Positions 19,877 to 29,016 of a stretch of 64,000 nucleotides of DNA are shown here, in pieces. Position numbers and translations under genes: made by a program. The first letter of the stretch is position 1. Every line of letters begins with the position of its first letter. Under the pieces are notes generated by a model. The model ran no database searches, was not told the DNA's origin, and was given only the letters and a program-made list of their open reading frames with translations. The DNA lies in contig NZ_JAKUML010000010.1 of assembly GCF_022601685.1 (NCBI RefSeq), forward strand, positions 58,191-122,190, written 5' to 3'. This stretch comes from Acinetobacter sedimenti. Its GTDB lineage: Bacteria > Pseudomonadota > Gammaproteobacteria > Pseudomonadales > Moraxellaceae.

Positions 19877-19910
19877 CAAAAAAGCTGAGCATGATGCTCA
19901 GCTTTTTGCG
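19877..19910. terminator. Bidirectional terminator
   Basis: Stem AAAAAGCTGAGCA / TGCTCAGCTTTTT with a three-base loop between the convergent lysine-rich and YidB-like genes; T tracts on both strands. Confidence 0.88.
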
Positions 19911-19935
19911 TTTATCTCAATTTTAAACTGAAAAC

Positions 19936-20577
19936 TTATTTGATATTCAAGCTATTCAGGATATTTTGAATATCATTATTCGCTTCACCTGAGTTGCTTG
20001 TCTGACCTTGTGGCGTCAACGAATCAATGATTTGTGGTAGTACCGTCGCAATCGCCGCATAGACGTTCTGAGTCGGCTCATTGGTTTGATTTGCAACTTG
20101 TGCAATGTCTTGCTCATCAAATAACTGTTGCACTTGCTCAGTTTGTACACTTTGGTTTTGCGCTGTACTTGGGTCTACCCAAGATTGAGCTTGACTACCA
20201 AGACCTGATTTGGTGAGTTTATCAAGTGCACCTTGCAAACCACCTTGCTTTTGAATCCACGCCAAAACGATTGGTAACACTGCAATCAACAATCCACTCT
20301 TACCACCACCGCCAGTACGACCTTGCGTACCGCCGAGTTGCCCAAGCACAGAACCGAGGATACTGCCTAGCCCACCTGCATTATTTGCATTTTGCTGAGA
20401 TGCACCGCCTAGATTGCCAAGCACAGAGCCCAAGATACTGCCTAAGCCACCTGCATTATTGGCATTTTGCTGTGTATTTTGATGATTTTGAGTAGTGCTT
20501 TGTTGTTGCCCTGCGCCTGTTTGCCCGCCAAGTGCTTGCTTGGCAATTGCTTCAACTAAACTCGCTAGATTTGTCAT
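19936..20577 (-). CDS. YidB-like DUF937 protein with internal duplication
   Basis: A 213-residue protein of the YidB/DUF937 type. The N-terminus (MTNLASLVEAIAKQALGG) is followed by Gln/Asn/Gly-rich sequence, a hydrophobic segment (LLIAVLPIVLAWIQKQGG) leading into the family core GLQGALDKLTKSGLGSQAQSWV, and the conserved tail region (VQQLFDEQDIAQVANQTN ... VLPQIIDSLTPQG). Residues 36-58 and 61-83 are near-identical copies of a 25-residue unit (QQNANNAGGLGSILGSVLG). No function is established for the family; it is generally cytoplasmic or periplasmic without a signal peptide. Copy number of the unit probably varies between strains. Confidence 0.8.
   Translation of the reverse strand: MTNLASLVEAIAKQALGGQTGAGQQQSTTQNHQNTQQNANNAGGLGSILGSVLGNLGGASQQNANNAGGLGSILGSVLGQLGGTQGRTGGGGKSGLLIAVLPIVLAWIQKQGGLQGALDKLTKSGLGSQAQSWVDPSTAQNQSVQTEQVQQLFDEQDIAQVANQTNEPTQNVYAAIATVLPQIIDSLTPQGQTSNSGEANNDIQNILNSLNIK
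20329..20472 (-). repeat. In-frame 75-bp tandem duplication inside the YidB-like gene
   Basis: Two units of about 75 bases, beginning at residues 36 and 61 of the encoded protein, are nearly the same at the DNA and protein level, each encoding a Gly/Ser/Leu-rich stretch. Confidence 0.85.
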
Positions 20578-20730
20578 GACGTTTTCCCTAATTCTTCATC
20601 ATTATAGAATGTGACCGTTTTTGCATATTACAGAGAACAAAATGCTTTTGTCTATATCTGCAATGTATATCTCATCGCTAAGATTTCGATCATAAAAATT
20701 GCTAACTGAAAAATAATCAAAAAACTTGTT

Positions 20731-20767
20731 CGAAAAAAAAAGGCTGATTCACACGAATCAACCTTTA
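20731..20767 (-). terminator. Terminator after the LysR gene
   Basis: On the minus strand AAAGGTTGATTC / GAATCAGCCTTT forms a stem with one mismatch, followed by a run of nine T, 50 bases beyond the LysR stop. Confidence 0.8.
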
Positions 20768-20816
20768 TGAAATTTAGCTTTTCAGTATTCGCTTTTGCAT
20801 TGTTAAATTTTAGTAT

Positions 20817-21728
20817 TTAACGTCCACCAGGTAGCTGTGAAAAATAGCTTTTCAGCGCTTCAATACAACGAATCACTTTTACAGGTTGTTGCTCACGCTT
20901 CAAGGTCACTGCATACAAGGTATATTCAGGAAGTTTCCAATCAGGCAATACTTCGACAAACTCACCACGCTTGAGCTCTTGCTGTGCATCGAGGTGCAAG
21001 ATTCGACCGATACCATGCCCTTCATGACATAATGTTTTCATCACAAAAACATTATTAGTGCGTACTTTTACAGGGACTTCAAGCTCAACATTTTCGCCAG
21101 TTTTTTCATTGCTAAATTTGAGTTTAGAAAAATTCTTCATCAAATCTACAGGCAATAGTTGATGCTCCAATAAATCTTTAGGATGCTCAATCGCAGGACG
21201 TTGATTAAGATAACTTGGCGATGCAACCAAGATTTGCTGAACACGAGCCATCGGATAGACTTCAAACTCATCATCACTGATATGCTGACTCATACGAATC
21301 GCAACATCAATGCGCTCTTCAATCAAGTTCAAATATTGCTCTGATGCAAGAATGTTCACTTTCAATGTTTCATGCGCCATGATCCATCGAGATAATGCAG
21401 GCACAATATGCAGTGAAGCAAGCTCTGGAGATGTTGCAAGGCGCAGTTCACCAATCAGATTGTCTTGAAGTTCGCTAATGCGTATTTTGCCACGCTCAGC
21501 AGCTGCCATCATCTCCTGACAGCTTTGAAAAAAAGCTTGCCCTGCTTCTGTCATGCTAATTTTACGTGTAGAGCGATGAAGCAAGGTGACATTGAGCTCA
21601 AGTTCAAGTGAGCGAATTTGTTGGCTCACCGCACTGGTTGTAATACCTAGATCTTTGGCAGCGCCACTAAAAGATCCACGCTCTACCACGCAGGCAAATA
21701 CACCCATCGCACGAAGATTTTCTAACAC
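20817..21728 (-). CDS. LysR-family transcriptional regulator
   Basis: A 303-residue LysR protein of the CrgA/AaeR-like branch. The winged helix-turn-helix is at residues 8-65 (GSFSGAAKDLGITTSAVSQQ then LLHRSTRKISMTEAGQAFF), followed by a substrate-binding domain (GELRLATSPELASLHIVPAL, LIEERIDVAIRMS). The ligand is unknown, and no divergent operon reveals a target: the neighbour on the same strand upstream is the nlpD-like gene. The start is a GTG at 21728, with an ATG seven codons in at 21707 as an alternative. It has its own terminator. Confidence 0.9.
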   Translation of the reverse strand: MLENLRAMGVFACVVERGSFSGAAKDLGITTSAVSQQIRSLELELNVTLLHRSTRKISMTEAGQAFFQSCQEMMAAAERGKIRISELQDNLIGELRLATSPELASLHIVPALSRWIMAHETLKVNILASEQYLNLIEERIDVAIRMSQHISDDEFEVYPMARVQQILVASPSYLNQRPAIEHPKDLLEHQLLPVDLMKNFSKLKFSNEKTGENVELEVPVKVRTNNVFVMKTLCHEGHGIGRILHLDAQQELKRGEFVEVLPDWKLPEYTLYAVTLKREQQPVKVIRCIEALKSYFSQLPGGR

Positions 21729-21797
21729 AACTTGATACTCAACTTATTTAATAACTTGATCTTAAACGAAAAGATCAGCAAATAAAATACAATCAGC

Positions 21798-22643
21798 TTA
21801 ACTAATTGGCAAAATACTTACAGGATCAATAGGCTTACCGTCAAGTCGAACTTGGAATTCCAACATGGTTTTGTTCGTTCCTGTGCTACCCATCTCAGCA
21901 ATTTTTTGACCTGCAGTGACTTTATCACCGTTTTTGACAACCAGTTTGCTATTGTGCGCATAGGCTGTAATGTAGCCATTGCTATGACGCAACAAGACCA
22001 ATTGACCATATTCTTTCAACCCATCGTCAGCATAAACTACTTCACCTGCTGCGGCTGCATAGATTGGATCGCCTGAATTCCCTGCAAATCGAACGCCTTT
22101 TTTATTTTGACTCAAGTCATAGCGATCAATTACTCGACCATTACTCGGCATCACCCAGTTCAAACCTTGCGTCGAGGTTGCAACTGGATTTGGATTAATC
22201 GTTGGTGCGGGTGTATTGCCTAGCCCAACAGCTGGTGCAGTCGTCGGGATGTTAGGCTGAACCACATTGACTTGATTAGGTACTGTCGCATTCTGCGCTT
22301 GGGTCAAGACACTTTCGCGTTGAATCGTGCCTTGCTCTTGGATTGGGCGAGTTTGCACCAGTCTAGAGGTGTTTTTACTGTTTCCTCGTAAACGCAGTGA
22401 TTGATTAACGTAGATGATATCCATAGTCTCAATATTATTAATTCGGGCAATCTCTCGATAATCCAAACCGTATTTCTGCGCAATTTTACTGAGGCTATCG
22501 CCTGATTTTACGGTATAAAATTCTGGGACATAAAATACCCGTGAGCTTTGTTGATTAATGGTCGGTTTCGAAGCACATCCAACGAAAAGCGTACCTGACA
22601 ATACACTAAGCACCATTACATTACGGATAACACGGTATTCCAT
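21798..22643 (-). CDS. nlpD: NlpD-like murein hydrolase activator lipoprotein (LysM + degenerate M23)
   Basis: A 281-residue outer-membrane lipoprotein. A signal peptide ends in a lipobox (LFVGC, lipidated cysteine about residue 23), then a LysM domain (FYTVKSGDSLSKIAQKYGLDYREIARINN), a Pro/Thr/Gln linker, and an M23/LytM domain (GDPIYAAAAGEVVYADDG ... AYAHNSKLVVKNGDKV ... GSTGTNKTMLEFQV). Metal-binding residues of active M23 enzymes are lost: the first histidine position reads KKGVRF and the last HFE-type motif reads EFQ. This matches NlpD, which has no peptidase activity but activates an amidase during cell separation. It follows surE, the usual neighbour of nlpD. AGGAA precedes the ATG. 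Confidence 0.9.
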   Translation of the reverse strand: MEYRVIRNVMVLSVLSGTLFVGCASKPTINQQSSRVFYVPEFYTVKSGDSLSKIAQKYGLDYREIARINNIETMDIIYVNQSLRLRGNSKNTSRLVQTRPIQEQGTIQRESVLTQAQNATVPNQVNVVQPNIPTTAPAVGLGNTPAPTINPNPVATSTQGLNWVMPSNGRVIDRYDLSQNKKGVRFAGNSGDPIYAAAAGEVVYADDGLKEYGQLVLLRHSNGYITAYAHNSKLVVKNGDKVTAGQKIAEMGSTGTNKTMLEFQVRLDGKPIDPVSILPIS

Positions 22644-22848
22644 GAATCAAAATTCCTGACTTCTAAACAAATTTTTTAAATAAAAATAACATCATCTATC
22701 GATGCCTTTGAGGATACCAAATATTGCCAAAACTTTGCATTGCAGATTGAAAATGTCACAAAGCAATAACATATTTTCTTACATTTGCTGTTTTTTTATG
22801 CATATTTGAATCATAGTCAATTCTTCAATATCAATTGTTTGGCGTCTT

Positions 22849-23643
22849 TTAACCAACTTGCTCTGCCAACTGCTCGAGCAATTCGTAATTTGTCGAATCC
22901 ATCTTGATCGGCGTGATGCTGATATAGCTGTTGAGCACTGCGTAAAAATCCGACTGTATCGCACCTGCCTCTTTATTCACTTCAACAATCGCTTCACCAG
23001 AAAGTCCAATCCAATACACCTGACGACCACGTGGATCAACATGACTTGTGATTGGCTTGGATTGCGTACGACGTCCAAGATGCGTGACTTGCACCCCTGC
23101 ATACTCCTCAACATCTGGAATATTAATATTCAAAATATGACGTGGTGGCAAACTCGGTAGCCCTGCTTTGACAAAGTCTTTAACCCAATTTGCAGCTTTT
23201 GCATAATCATCAGGATGTTCATAGCTACGCACATTTGGCCCTGCAAAAGAAACCGCAATCGCAGGTTGTTTCATCAACCGACCTTCAAATGCAGCGCCAA
23301 CCGTACCCGAATACAACACATCATCGCCAAGATTTGGACCACTATTAATCCCTGACACCACCAAGTCAAAATGCTGATCTGGCGTATCACTCTGCGCAAG
23401 ATGATTAAACAACCCATTCATCGAAAGATAGACGCAATCCGCTGGCGTACCATTCACCGCCCAAACTTTTGGAGAAATCTCTGTCGCACGAAGCGGACGA
23501 TCTAAAGTCAGTGCAGATGAAAATCCGCTACGCTCACTTTCGGGTGCAACAATAGTCACATTGGCAATTTCAGATAAAGCTTTTGCTAAGGCTTGAATAC
23601 CCGGTGCGAACACACCGTCATCATTAGAAATTAATATATTCAC
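22849..23643 (-). CDS. surE: 5'/3'-nucleotidase SurE
   Basis: Nucleoside-monophosphate phosphatase linked to stationary-phase survival. The 264-residue protein opens with the metal motif [12 protein letters not shown] (D8, D9), has the [14 protein letters not shown] loop, [11 protein letters not shown] and [23 protein letters not shown]. It uses a GTG start at 23643, since [10 protein letters not shown] is the family N-terminus and no ATG lies close by. Its C-terminus is slightly longer than the 250-255 usual. It lies upstream of nlpD with a 205-base gap; pcm, often between them in enterobacteria, is absent. Confidence 0.94.
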   Translation of the reverse strand: MNILISNDDGVFAPGIQALAKALSEIANVTIVAPESERSGFSSALTLDRPLRATEISPKVWAVNGTPADCVYLSMNGLFNHLAQSDTPDQHFDLVVSGINSGPNLGDDVLYSGTVGAAFEGRLMKQPAIAVSFAGPNVRSYEHPDDYAKAANWVKDFVKAGLPSLPPRHILNINIPDVEEYAGVQVTHLGRRTQSKPITSHVDPRGRQVYWIGLSGEAIVEVNKEAGAIQSDFYAVLNSYISITPIKMDSTNYELLEQLAEQVG

Positions 23644-23761
23644 GTTATTACTCGGTTAAACAATCTACAAAAAAGTCTACAAAAGTCATCTAGTCACGAA
23701 TTGTAAGCTTGGCTATTGTAAAAGAAATTTGCAAACTCTGTATGAATTGAAGGTTTTTATA

Positions 23762-24184
23762 ATGCAAAAATCGGTAAAAAATGTATTGGCTGTGACATTG
23801 AGCGCAACCCTTTTAACGCTTTCTAGCTTTTCAGTATTTGCTGAAGCTGACAAATCAAAGTCTGCTGAGAAAGCAGAAAATAACATCGAGATCACTCCTG
23901 CGATTCAAACCACGAAAGAAGAAGTCGCTGTGGTACATGTACTCTCAGAAATCTGCCCTGACATCATTGGCAAAAATCAGAATTTTAACAAAGGCTATGA
24001 GCGTATGCTCACCGAAATGCTACCAGGTATTTCAGACCCTGTACTTGCTGTAGAAGCATTGAGTGAAGAAGGTGACTATCAAGAAGTCCTTTCCCAAGCT
24101 CGCCAAAATGCGTCTAAATACAGCCGTGAAGACAATCGTGAAGTGTGTCTAGAAATGGTGCAATGGGGTAAAAAAACGACTTAA
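23762..24184 (+). CDS. Secreted protein of unknown function
   Basis: A 140-residue protein with a clear Sec signal peptide (MQKSVKNVLAVTLSATLLTLSSFSVFAEA, cleavage after VFA). The mature part is short and mostly charged: a Lys/Glu-rich stretch, then an apparently folded helical domain from VVHVLSEICPDIIG to the end with two cysteines (EICPD and EVCLEM) that could form a disulfide. I do not recognise the family. It stands alone between divergent surE and the downstream dacC, with 170 bases before dacC. Function is not inferable. Confidence 0.75.
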   Translation: MQKSVKNVLAVTLSATLLTLSSFSVFAEADKSKSAEKAENNIEITPAIQTTKEEVAVVHVLSEICPDIIGKNQNFNKGYERMLTEMLPGISDPVLAVEALSEEGDYQEVLSQARQNASKYSREDNREVCLEMVQWGKKTT

Positions 24185-24355
24185 ATGATGTCTGTGTTTT
24201 AACTGAGTGACTTGTATATCTTTAGATTATCCAAGCCAGCAAAATCAATTAACAAAAATACAGCTGAAATGCGCTTAAATCATTTGGTTTAAGCGCATTG
24301 CTATTTTAGAATGTTGTTTTTAGATTTTGTTAAATTTCGTATTGGATAACATCGC

Positions 24356-25534
24356 ATGGCTCGCCGTTTCGCATCAACAATGACCTACACAACAACTCTC
24401 ACAGCAACACTGATCGCTTCAACTGCCCAGCTGAGCTATGCTGCAACGGTGATCCCTTCACCACCTGAACTGGATAATAAATCATACGTCATCATGGATT
24501 TTGACTCAGGTAAAATCCTCGCATCAAAAAATGAAAATGAGCATCTTGCGCCTGCATCTATGACCAAGATGATGACGAGCTACATCATCGAACAAAAATT
24601 ACTCAAAGGTGAACTCACCGAAGACGAAAAAGTTCGTATGAATGAATCGGCATGGTGTCGTGGGAGCAGTAGCGAATCATGTATGTACGTTCCGCTAAAC
24701 GGTACAGCAACAGCTTTAGAAATGCTTCGTGGCATCATCGTCCAGTCGGGTAATGATGCGTCAAAGGCGATGGCTGAACATATTGCAGGCAATGAAGGCA
24801 CCTTTGCGCATATGATGAACCAAGAGGCGAAACGTATCGGCATGAACGATACCAACTTCATCAACTCAACAGGTATGCCAGCTGAAGGTCACTATTCCAG
24901 TGCGCTCGATATGGCGAACTTGGCAAAACACATTATTCACGATAGTTCAAAATACTATCCAATCTATTCAGAAAAAGAATTTACCTTCAATGGCATCAAG
25001 CAAGGTAATCGTAATGCTTTGCTTTATACCGATCCAAGCGTAGATGGTCTTAAGACTGGACATACCGAAGAAGCAGGATTTTGTTTAACCACTTCAAGTA
25101 AGCGTGGTCCAATGCGTTTGATCACCGTGATCATGGGCGCACCAACCATGCAAGCACGTGCAACGCAAACACGTGAATTGCTCAACTGGGGCTTTGGCAA
25201 CTTTGAAACAACAATTATCCGCCCTGCCAAACAGGCATTAGCTACAAGTCCAGTGTGGTTTGGTCAAGAAGATGTTGTACAGCTAGGTATCGTTGACGCG
25301 CTTGCGACGACCATGCCAAAAGGTCAAGCAGACAATATCGAAACCAAACTGCAAGTTAACCCTGAGCTTCGTGCACCACTGAAGCAAGGTCAAGTCGTTG
25401 GTAAAATCACAGCAACATCAAATGGTAAAGTCGTTGCAGAACAGCCTTTGGTCGTTCTAAAAGCAGTTGAAGAATCAGGCTTCTTTGCTCGTTTGATCGA
25501 CCATATCAAACTGTTCTTTAGTGGTTTGTTCTAA
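24356..25534 (+). CDS. dacC: D-alanyl-D-alanine carboxypeptidase (PBP5/6 type)
   Basis: Low-molecular-weight penicillin-binding protein that removes the terminal D-Ala from peptidoglycan stem peptides. The 392-residue protein has a signal peptide (ending about ...LSYAA), the nucleophile motif SMTK with S68 and K71, SGN at 131-133, and KTG in DGLKTGHTEEAG, followed by the beta-rich C-terminal domain and an amphipathic anchor helix (FFARLIDHIKLFFSGLF) that would hold it on the periplasmic face of the inner membrane. The length agrees with E. coli PBP5/PBP6. The ribosome site is weak (GGATAA). A terminator follows. Confidence 0.93.
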   Translation: MARRFASTMTYTTTLTATLIASTAQLSYAATVIPSPPELDNKSYVIMDFDSGKILASKNENEHLAPASMTKMMTSYIIEQKLLKGELTEDEKVRMNESAWCRGSSSESCMYVPLNGTATALEMLRGIIVQSGNDASKAMAEHIAGNEGTFAHMMNQEAKRIGMNDTNFINSTGMPAEGHYSSALDMANLAKHIIHDSSKYYPIYSEKEFTFNGIKQGNRNALLYTDPSVDGLKTGHTEEAGFCLTTSSKRGPMRLITVIMGAPTMQARATQTRELLNWGFGNFETTIIRPAKQALATSPVWFGQEDVVQLGIVDALATTMPKGQADNIETKLQVNPELRAPLKQGQVVGKITATSNGKVVAEQPLVVLKAVEESGFFARLIDHIKLFFSGLF

Positions 25535-25570
25535 TCTTAGATTTATCGTCATTACACTGTAATGCCAAAT

Positions 25571-25605
25571 TAAAAAAAGGTTCTCCATATGAGAACCTTT
25601 TTCTT
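25571..25605. terminator. Bidirectional terminator dacC / argD
   Basis: AAAAAAAGGTTCTC / GAGAACCTTTTT stem with a five-base loop between the convergent dacC and argD genes. Confidence 0.88.
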
Positions 25606-25628
25606 TACTCTAAAACTTTAAAAAGCCT

Positions 25629-26840
25629 TTAAGCCAAGAAGTCTTCAATCAATGGGACTAAGCGATTGAGTAAATCATCTGCTTGATCTTGTGTCAGATT
25701 CAACGGTGGTAATAAACGCACCACGTTTCCTGCTGTGACATTGAGGATCAGTTGCTTTTCATCTCGTGCACGAGCAACCAATTCTGCGCAATCTTTTGGC
25801 AACTCAATACCAATCATCATGCCGAAACCACGCACATTGACATCATGTACAGAGAGTCGACGATTCAACTCATCCGCAATATATTGACCAATTTTTGATG
25901 CGTTGATAATCGCAGCTTCTCCAATCAAACTATCAATCACGGTACAAACTACACGGCTACCAAGTGCCGTACCGCCATAGGTCGAACCATGATTGCCTGC
26001 TGCAAGTACGCCAACAGCTTTACCACTGGTGAGTACTGCACCAATGGGAAAACCATTGCCCAAACCTTTCGCCGTGGTCACTACATCAGGGCGAATATTG
26101 GTATGTTGATAGGCGAAATATTTGCCTGTACGACCATTACCTGTTTGGATTTCATCGAGCATTAATAGCCAATCGTTTTTATCACAGATATCACGAAGCT
26201 GTTGCAGATATTGAAAGCCTTGTGGTGCAGTATTGATACCGCCCTCACCTTGAATCGGCTCCACAAAAATCGCCACAATATCAGGATTGGTTAATGCTAA
26301 TTTTTCAATAGCATCCATATCACCAAATGGTACACGTAAGAAATTATCCACCAATGGCGCAAAGCCTTCTTGAACTTTGGCATTACCCGTTGCAGAGAGC
26401 GTCGCTAAAGTACGACCATGAAAAGATTTCTCAGCAACGATAATTTTGCCATTAAGTATATCTCGATCATTACCATATTTACGTGCAATCTTGATCGCAC
26501 CTTCATTGGCTTCTGCACCGCTATTGGAAAAAAATACCTCATCCATGCCTGATATTTCAGCGAGCTTTTGCGCCGCAGCAGTTTGCCACGGAATTTCATA
26601 AAGGTTACTGGTATGAATTAAGGTCTGTGCTTGATCGGCAATCGCTTCGGCGATCGCAGGATGTGCATGACCTAAACCACACACGGCAATACCAGATAGT
26701 GCATCTAAGTATTCCGTACCATCTTCGGTATAGAGATAAGCACCTCGTCCTCGAACAAACGCAATCGGCTGACGTGCATAAGTCTGCATCAGATGTGATG
26801 GTTGATTAGTTTGAACAGGAGCTTTAGTAAACTGTGCCAT
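25629..26840 (-). CDS. argD: Acetylornithine aminotransferase (class III)
   Basis: PLP enzyme of arginine synthesis, 403 residues. Typical class III features: GRGAYLYTEDGTEYLDALSGIAVCGLGHAHP at the start (split here for length), SGAEANEGAIKIARK, the LDEIQTGNGRTG aspartate that holds the PLP nitrogen, and the Schiff-base lysine in TTAKGLGNGFPIGA. The short loop and length favour acetylornithine/succinyldiaminopimelate aminotransferase over GABA transaminase. Some Acinetobacter carry more than one ArgD-like gene, so the catabolic paralog AstC is a possible alternative; no ast genes are adjacent. It diverges from grxD. Confidence 0.88.
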   Translation of the reverse strand: MAQFTKAPVQTNQPSHLMQTYARQPIAFVRGRGAYLYTEDGTEYLDALSGIAVCGLGHAHPAIAEAIADQAQTLIHTSNLYEIPWQTAAAQKLAEISGMDEVFFSNSGAEANEGAIKIARKYGNDRDILNGKIIVAEKSFHGRTLATLSATGNAKVQEGFAPLVDNFLRVPFGDMDAIEKLALTNPDIVAIFVEPIQGEGGINTAPQGFQYLQQLRDICDKNDWLLMLDEIQTGNGRTGKYFAYQHTNIRPDVVTTAKGLGNGFPIGAVLTSGKAVGVLAAGNHGSTYGGTALGSRVVCTVIDSLIGEAAIINASKIGQYIADELNRRLSVHDVNVRGFGMMIGIELPKDCAELVARARDEKQLILNVTAGNVVRLLPPLNLTQDQADDLLNRLVPLIEDFLA

Positions 26841-27057
26841 GATTTATCTCTATATAAAAAATAAATGGAATTAATTAAAAAACTTCTACCAAAAGAAAAA
26901 GATAAAAGCATTTCCAATGTATAACGAAAGCTAGGTCAATCCAAGTGATTTTTTGTCTTGTGGAAATACCTTGATCATATGTAATCCAGTAAAAATGATG
27001 CTTTAGTCATGATCGGATTTTGGCTATAATAGCCGCATTGAAATAGAGGAAATGAAA

Positions 27058-27402
27058 ATGACTGAACAAGCTCGTGATACCGAAGCATTGATCCGTGATC
27101 AAATCGAGAAACATGCGGTATTACTTTATATGAAAGGCACACCACAATTTCCACAGTGTGGTTTTTCTGCACGTGCAGTCGAAATCTTGAGCCAAATCGG
27201 TCGCCCTTTTGCTTATGTAAATATTCTTGAAAATCAAGATATTCGTGCAACACTTCCTGCGATTGCCAACTGGCCGACTTTCCCACAACTCTGGGTGAAT
27301 AAAGAATTGATCGGTGGTAGCGACATCATGATGGAAATGTTCCAAAATGGTGAACTCCGTACATTGGTCGAAGAACATAGTCCAGCACCTGAAGAAAACT
27401 AA
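27058..27402 (+). CDS. grxD: Monothiol glutaredoxin (Grx4 type)
   Basis: A 114-residue monothiol glutaredoxin that carries or delivers Fe-S clusters with glutathione. The active site CGFS begins at C34, preceded by VLLYMKGTPQFPQ; the WPTFPQLWV segment and GGSDIMMEM close the glutathione site. The length is the family norm (115). The frame has two in-frame ATGs; the ribosome site GAGGAA is too close to the one at 27052 and well spaced for 27058. A stem-loop terminator follows at 27433. Confidence 0.94.
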   Translation: MTEQARDTEALIRDQIEKHAVLLYMKGTPQFPQCGFSARAVEILSQIGRPFAYVNILENQDIRATLPAIANWPTFPQLWVNKELIGGSDIMMEMFQNGELRTLVEEHSPAPEEN

Positions 27403-27432
27403 TATTTAAAGCTCAGCTTTAAGAAACTCAAA

Positions 27433-27466
27433 GCCTTTAATGGATAAATCTGTTAAAGGTTTTTTA
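27433..27466 (+). terminator. Terminator after grxD
   Basis: GCCTTTAA / TTAAAGGT stem with a twelve-base loop, followed by six to seven T. Confidence 0.7.
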
Positions 27467-27583
27467 TTATCTACAACATTGTAAAAGTAAAAAAATTCAC
27501 AAAGAAAACCTTGTTTTAGACATCGTCTTATTTATATTGGAAATAGAAAAGATGAATGATTGAAAAATTAAGGAATTTATAAG

Positions 27584-28231
27584 ATGAAAATTTTATTACT
27601 TGGTGCAACTGGTGTCGTGGGTCAACAAGTGCTTGCGCAGGCTTTACACCACCCACGAGTGACTAAAGTCTTTTGTCCTGTGCGCAAACTCATGCCGTTG
27701 GAGCATGATAAACTTCAACAATTTCAATTGGATTTTGGGCACATTGAGGCGCAACTGCCAACACAGATCAATTTAAAAGAAATCGATGCGGTGATCAGTG
27801 CACTCGGCACCACCATGAAACAAGCGGGTTCAAAAGATGCTTTTCGCAAAGTCGATCATCACTATCCATTAACATTCGCTGAAATTGCTAAGCAAAATCA
27901 TATTTCCACCTATGTGCTAAATTCTGCAATGGGCGCAAATGCAGATTCGATGATTTTTTATAATCAAGTCAAAGGTGAGTTGGAACAGGCGTTAAAAGAT
28001 TTACATTTTCCATCCTTAACTTTAGTCCGACCTGGATTGATTGAAGGCAATCGTGATGAGTTTCGCTTAGGTGAGAAACTGGCATTGAATGTGATGCGAC
28101 CGCTCAATGGATTATTGCCGAAATCTTGGCGTTTAAGCCCTGCACAAAATATTGCTAAAGCACTATTACAATCTGCGCTAGAGCAAAAGCTTGGGATGCA
28201 CGTAATATCTGCAGATCAACTGGCTGAATAA
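27584..28231 (+). CDS. NAD(P)-binding Rossmann protein, atypical SDR (NAD(P)H-binding/epimerase-like)
   Basis: A 215-residue soluble protein with the N-terminal dinucleotide motif GATGVVG (residues 7-13), an arginine/lysine after strand two (VRK), DAVISALGTT, a YVLNSAMGANADSMIFYNQVKGELE segment in which tyrosine and lysine sit as YNQVK, and LTLVRPGLIEG. This fits the small atypical SDRs related to HTATIP2/YwnB, which bind NADPH and may act as reductases. No substrate is indicated. AAGGAA sits eight bases before the ATG. It converges on the next gene with a 52-base gap. Confidence 0.8.
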   Translation: MKILLLGATGVVGQQVLAQALHHPRVTKVFCPVRKLMPLEHDKLQQFQLDFGHIEAQLPTQINLKEIDAVISALGTTMKQAGSKDAFRKVDHHYPLTFAEIAKQNHISTYVLNSAMGANADSMIFYNQVKGELEQALKDLHFPSLTLVRPGLIEGNRDEFRLGEKLALNVMRPLNGLLPKSWRLSPAQNIAKALLQSALEQKLGMHVISADQLAE

Positions 28232-28283
28232 TCTGCATAGAAAGCGCATAGTTTTATTTAGTGCGCATCGTTGTTTAACTGAT

Positions 28284-28981
28284 TTACATCTTCATATAAT
28301 GCAAAACGTAGTTGGTGGTTTCACCTAACCACTCTTCTCGTTCTTCGTTCTCGTATTCAAAAACTTCGCTAAGACACAAATCTTCTTTATTAGGTTTGAT
28401 CTCGGCAATGATCGGTTGAATGTCAGCAAAATAATCCTGAATCATCTGATCTGCTTCACCAACTTCCACTTCTTCGAGTAAATAGAAAATCATAAATAAT
28501 GCCCAATCATAAGCAAGATTTGGCTGTGACTGATGAATTAACAGAATGATCTTTTTAGCAGCCGCCAATGCTTTGTCATACACCACAACTTCATCATGCA
28601 AAGCATAGTAAGGCGTACCAAACTCAACATAGATAAAGTCTGAATCTCGATCCCATACAGCAACGATCTCATTCGATGTTTCTATATCGTCTTGATCATT
28701 CACAGGATGTTCAAAAATATATTCAAAATTTTGCGTTTTGAGTGATTGATAATATTCAGGGTATTTCTTTGCTAATGGAAAATTATGTATGCGAAAAGTT
28801 TGCATATAGTCATTTTTAAGCAATATATCCATCAGCCGAAAGTGGGTATAACTGGTATCAAAATAAGCCTGTAAACGATAAAATTGGCGATGAGTTGGCG
28901 TTGTTCATGACTTGAAATACCTAAGATATCAATGATGCGAATTGTGGCTTCCACAAGATCTTCGATTTCATGCATCGACAT
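28284..28981 (-). pseudogene. Unknown acidic protein, reading frame apparently split by a one-base deletion
   Basis: Two overlapping pieces are visible: a 49-residue frame from ATG 28981 (GGAG eight bases upstream) ending at 28832, and a 182-residue frame from ATG 28832. The second frame is open well upstream of its ATG and there reads QFYRLQAYFDTSYTHFRLMDILL, a normal protein sequence, whereas the first frame ends in an unnatural hydrophobic tail (FIVYRLILIPVIP). Adding one base near 28889-28892 (ATCGC to ATTCGC-like) joins them as SHEQRQLI-R-QFYRLQ in a single 232-residue protein. It is acidic, without signal peptide or membrane helix, and I do not recognise it. Alternative: two coupled genes sharing TGATG. 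Confidence 0.65.
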
Positions 28982-29016
28982 TGTCATTACTCCAAACTTA
29001 CAATCATGAAAAGATA

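Noticed and set aside
19601..19879. 92-codon minus-strand frame over the lysine-rich gene
   Set aside because: Phe/Leu-rich because it is the complement of lysine codons; no ribosome site, and it starts inside the terminator region.
20329..20472. Possible CRISPR-like repeat
   Set aside because: Only two units, in frame and without spacers; it is a protein-coding duplication.
22779..22964. 61-codon minus-strand frame between surE and nlpD
   Set aside because: Overlaps the surE end in another frame and lacks start signals.
28832..28981. Independent 49-residue gene coupled to the downstream gene
   Set aside because: Its last 16 residues look unnatural and the other frame reads as protein at the same place, so a frameshift explains the data better; kept as an alternative in the feature entry.
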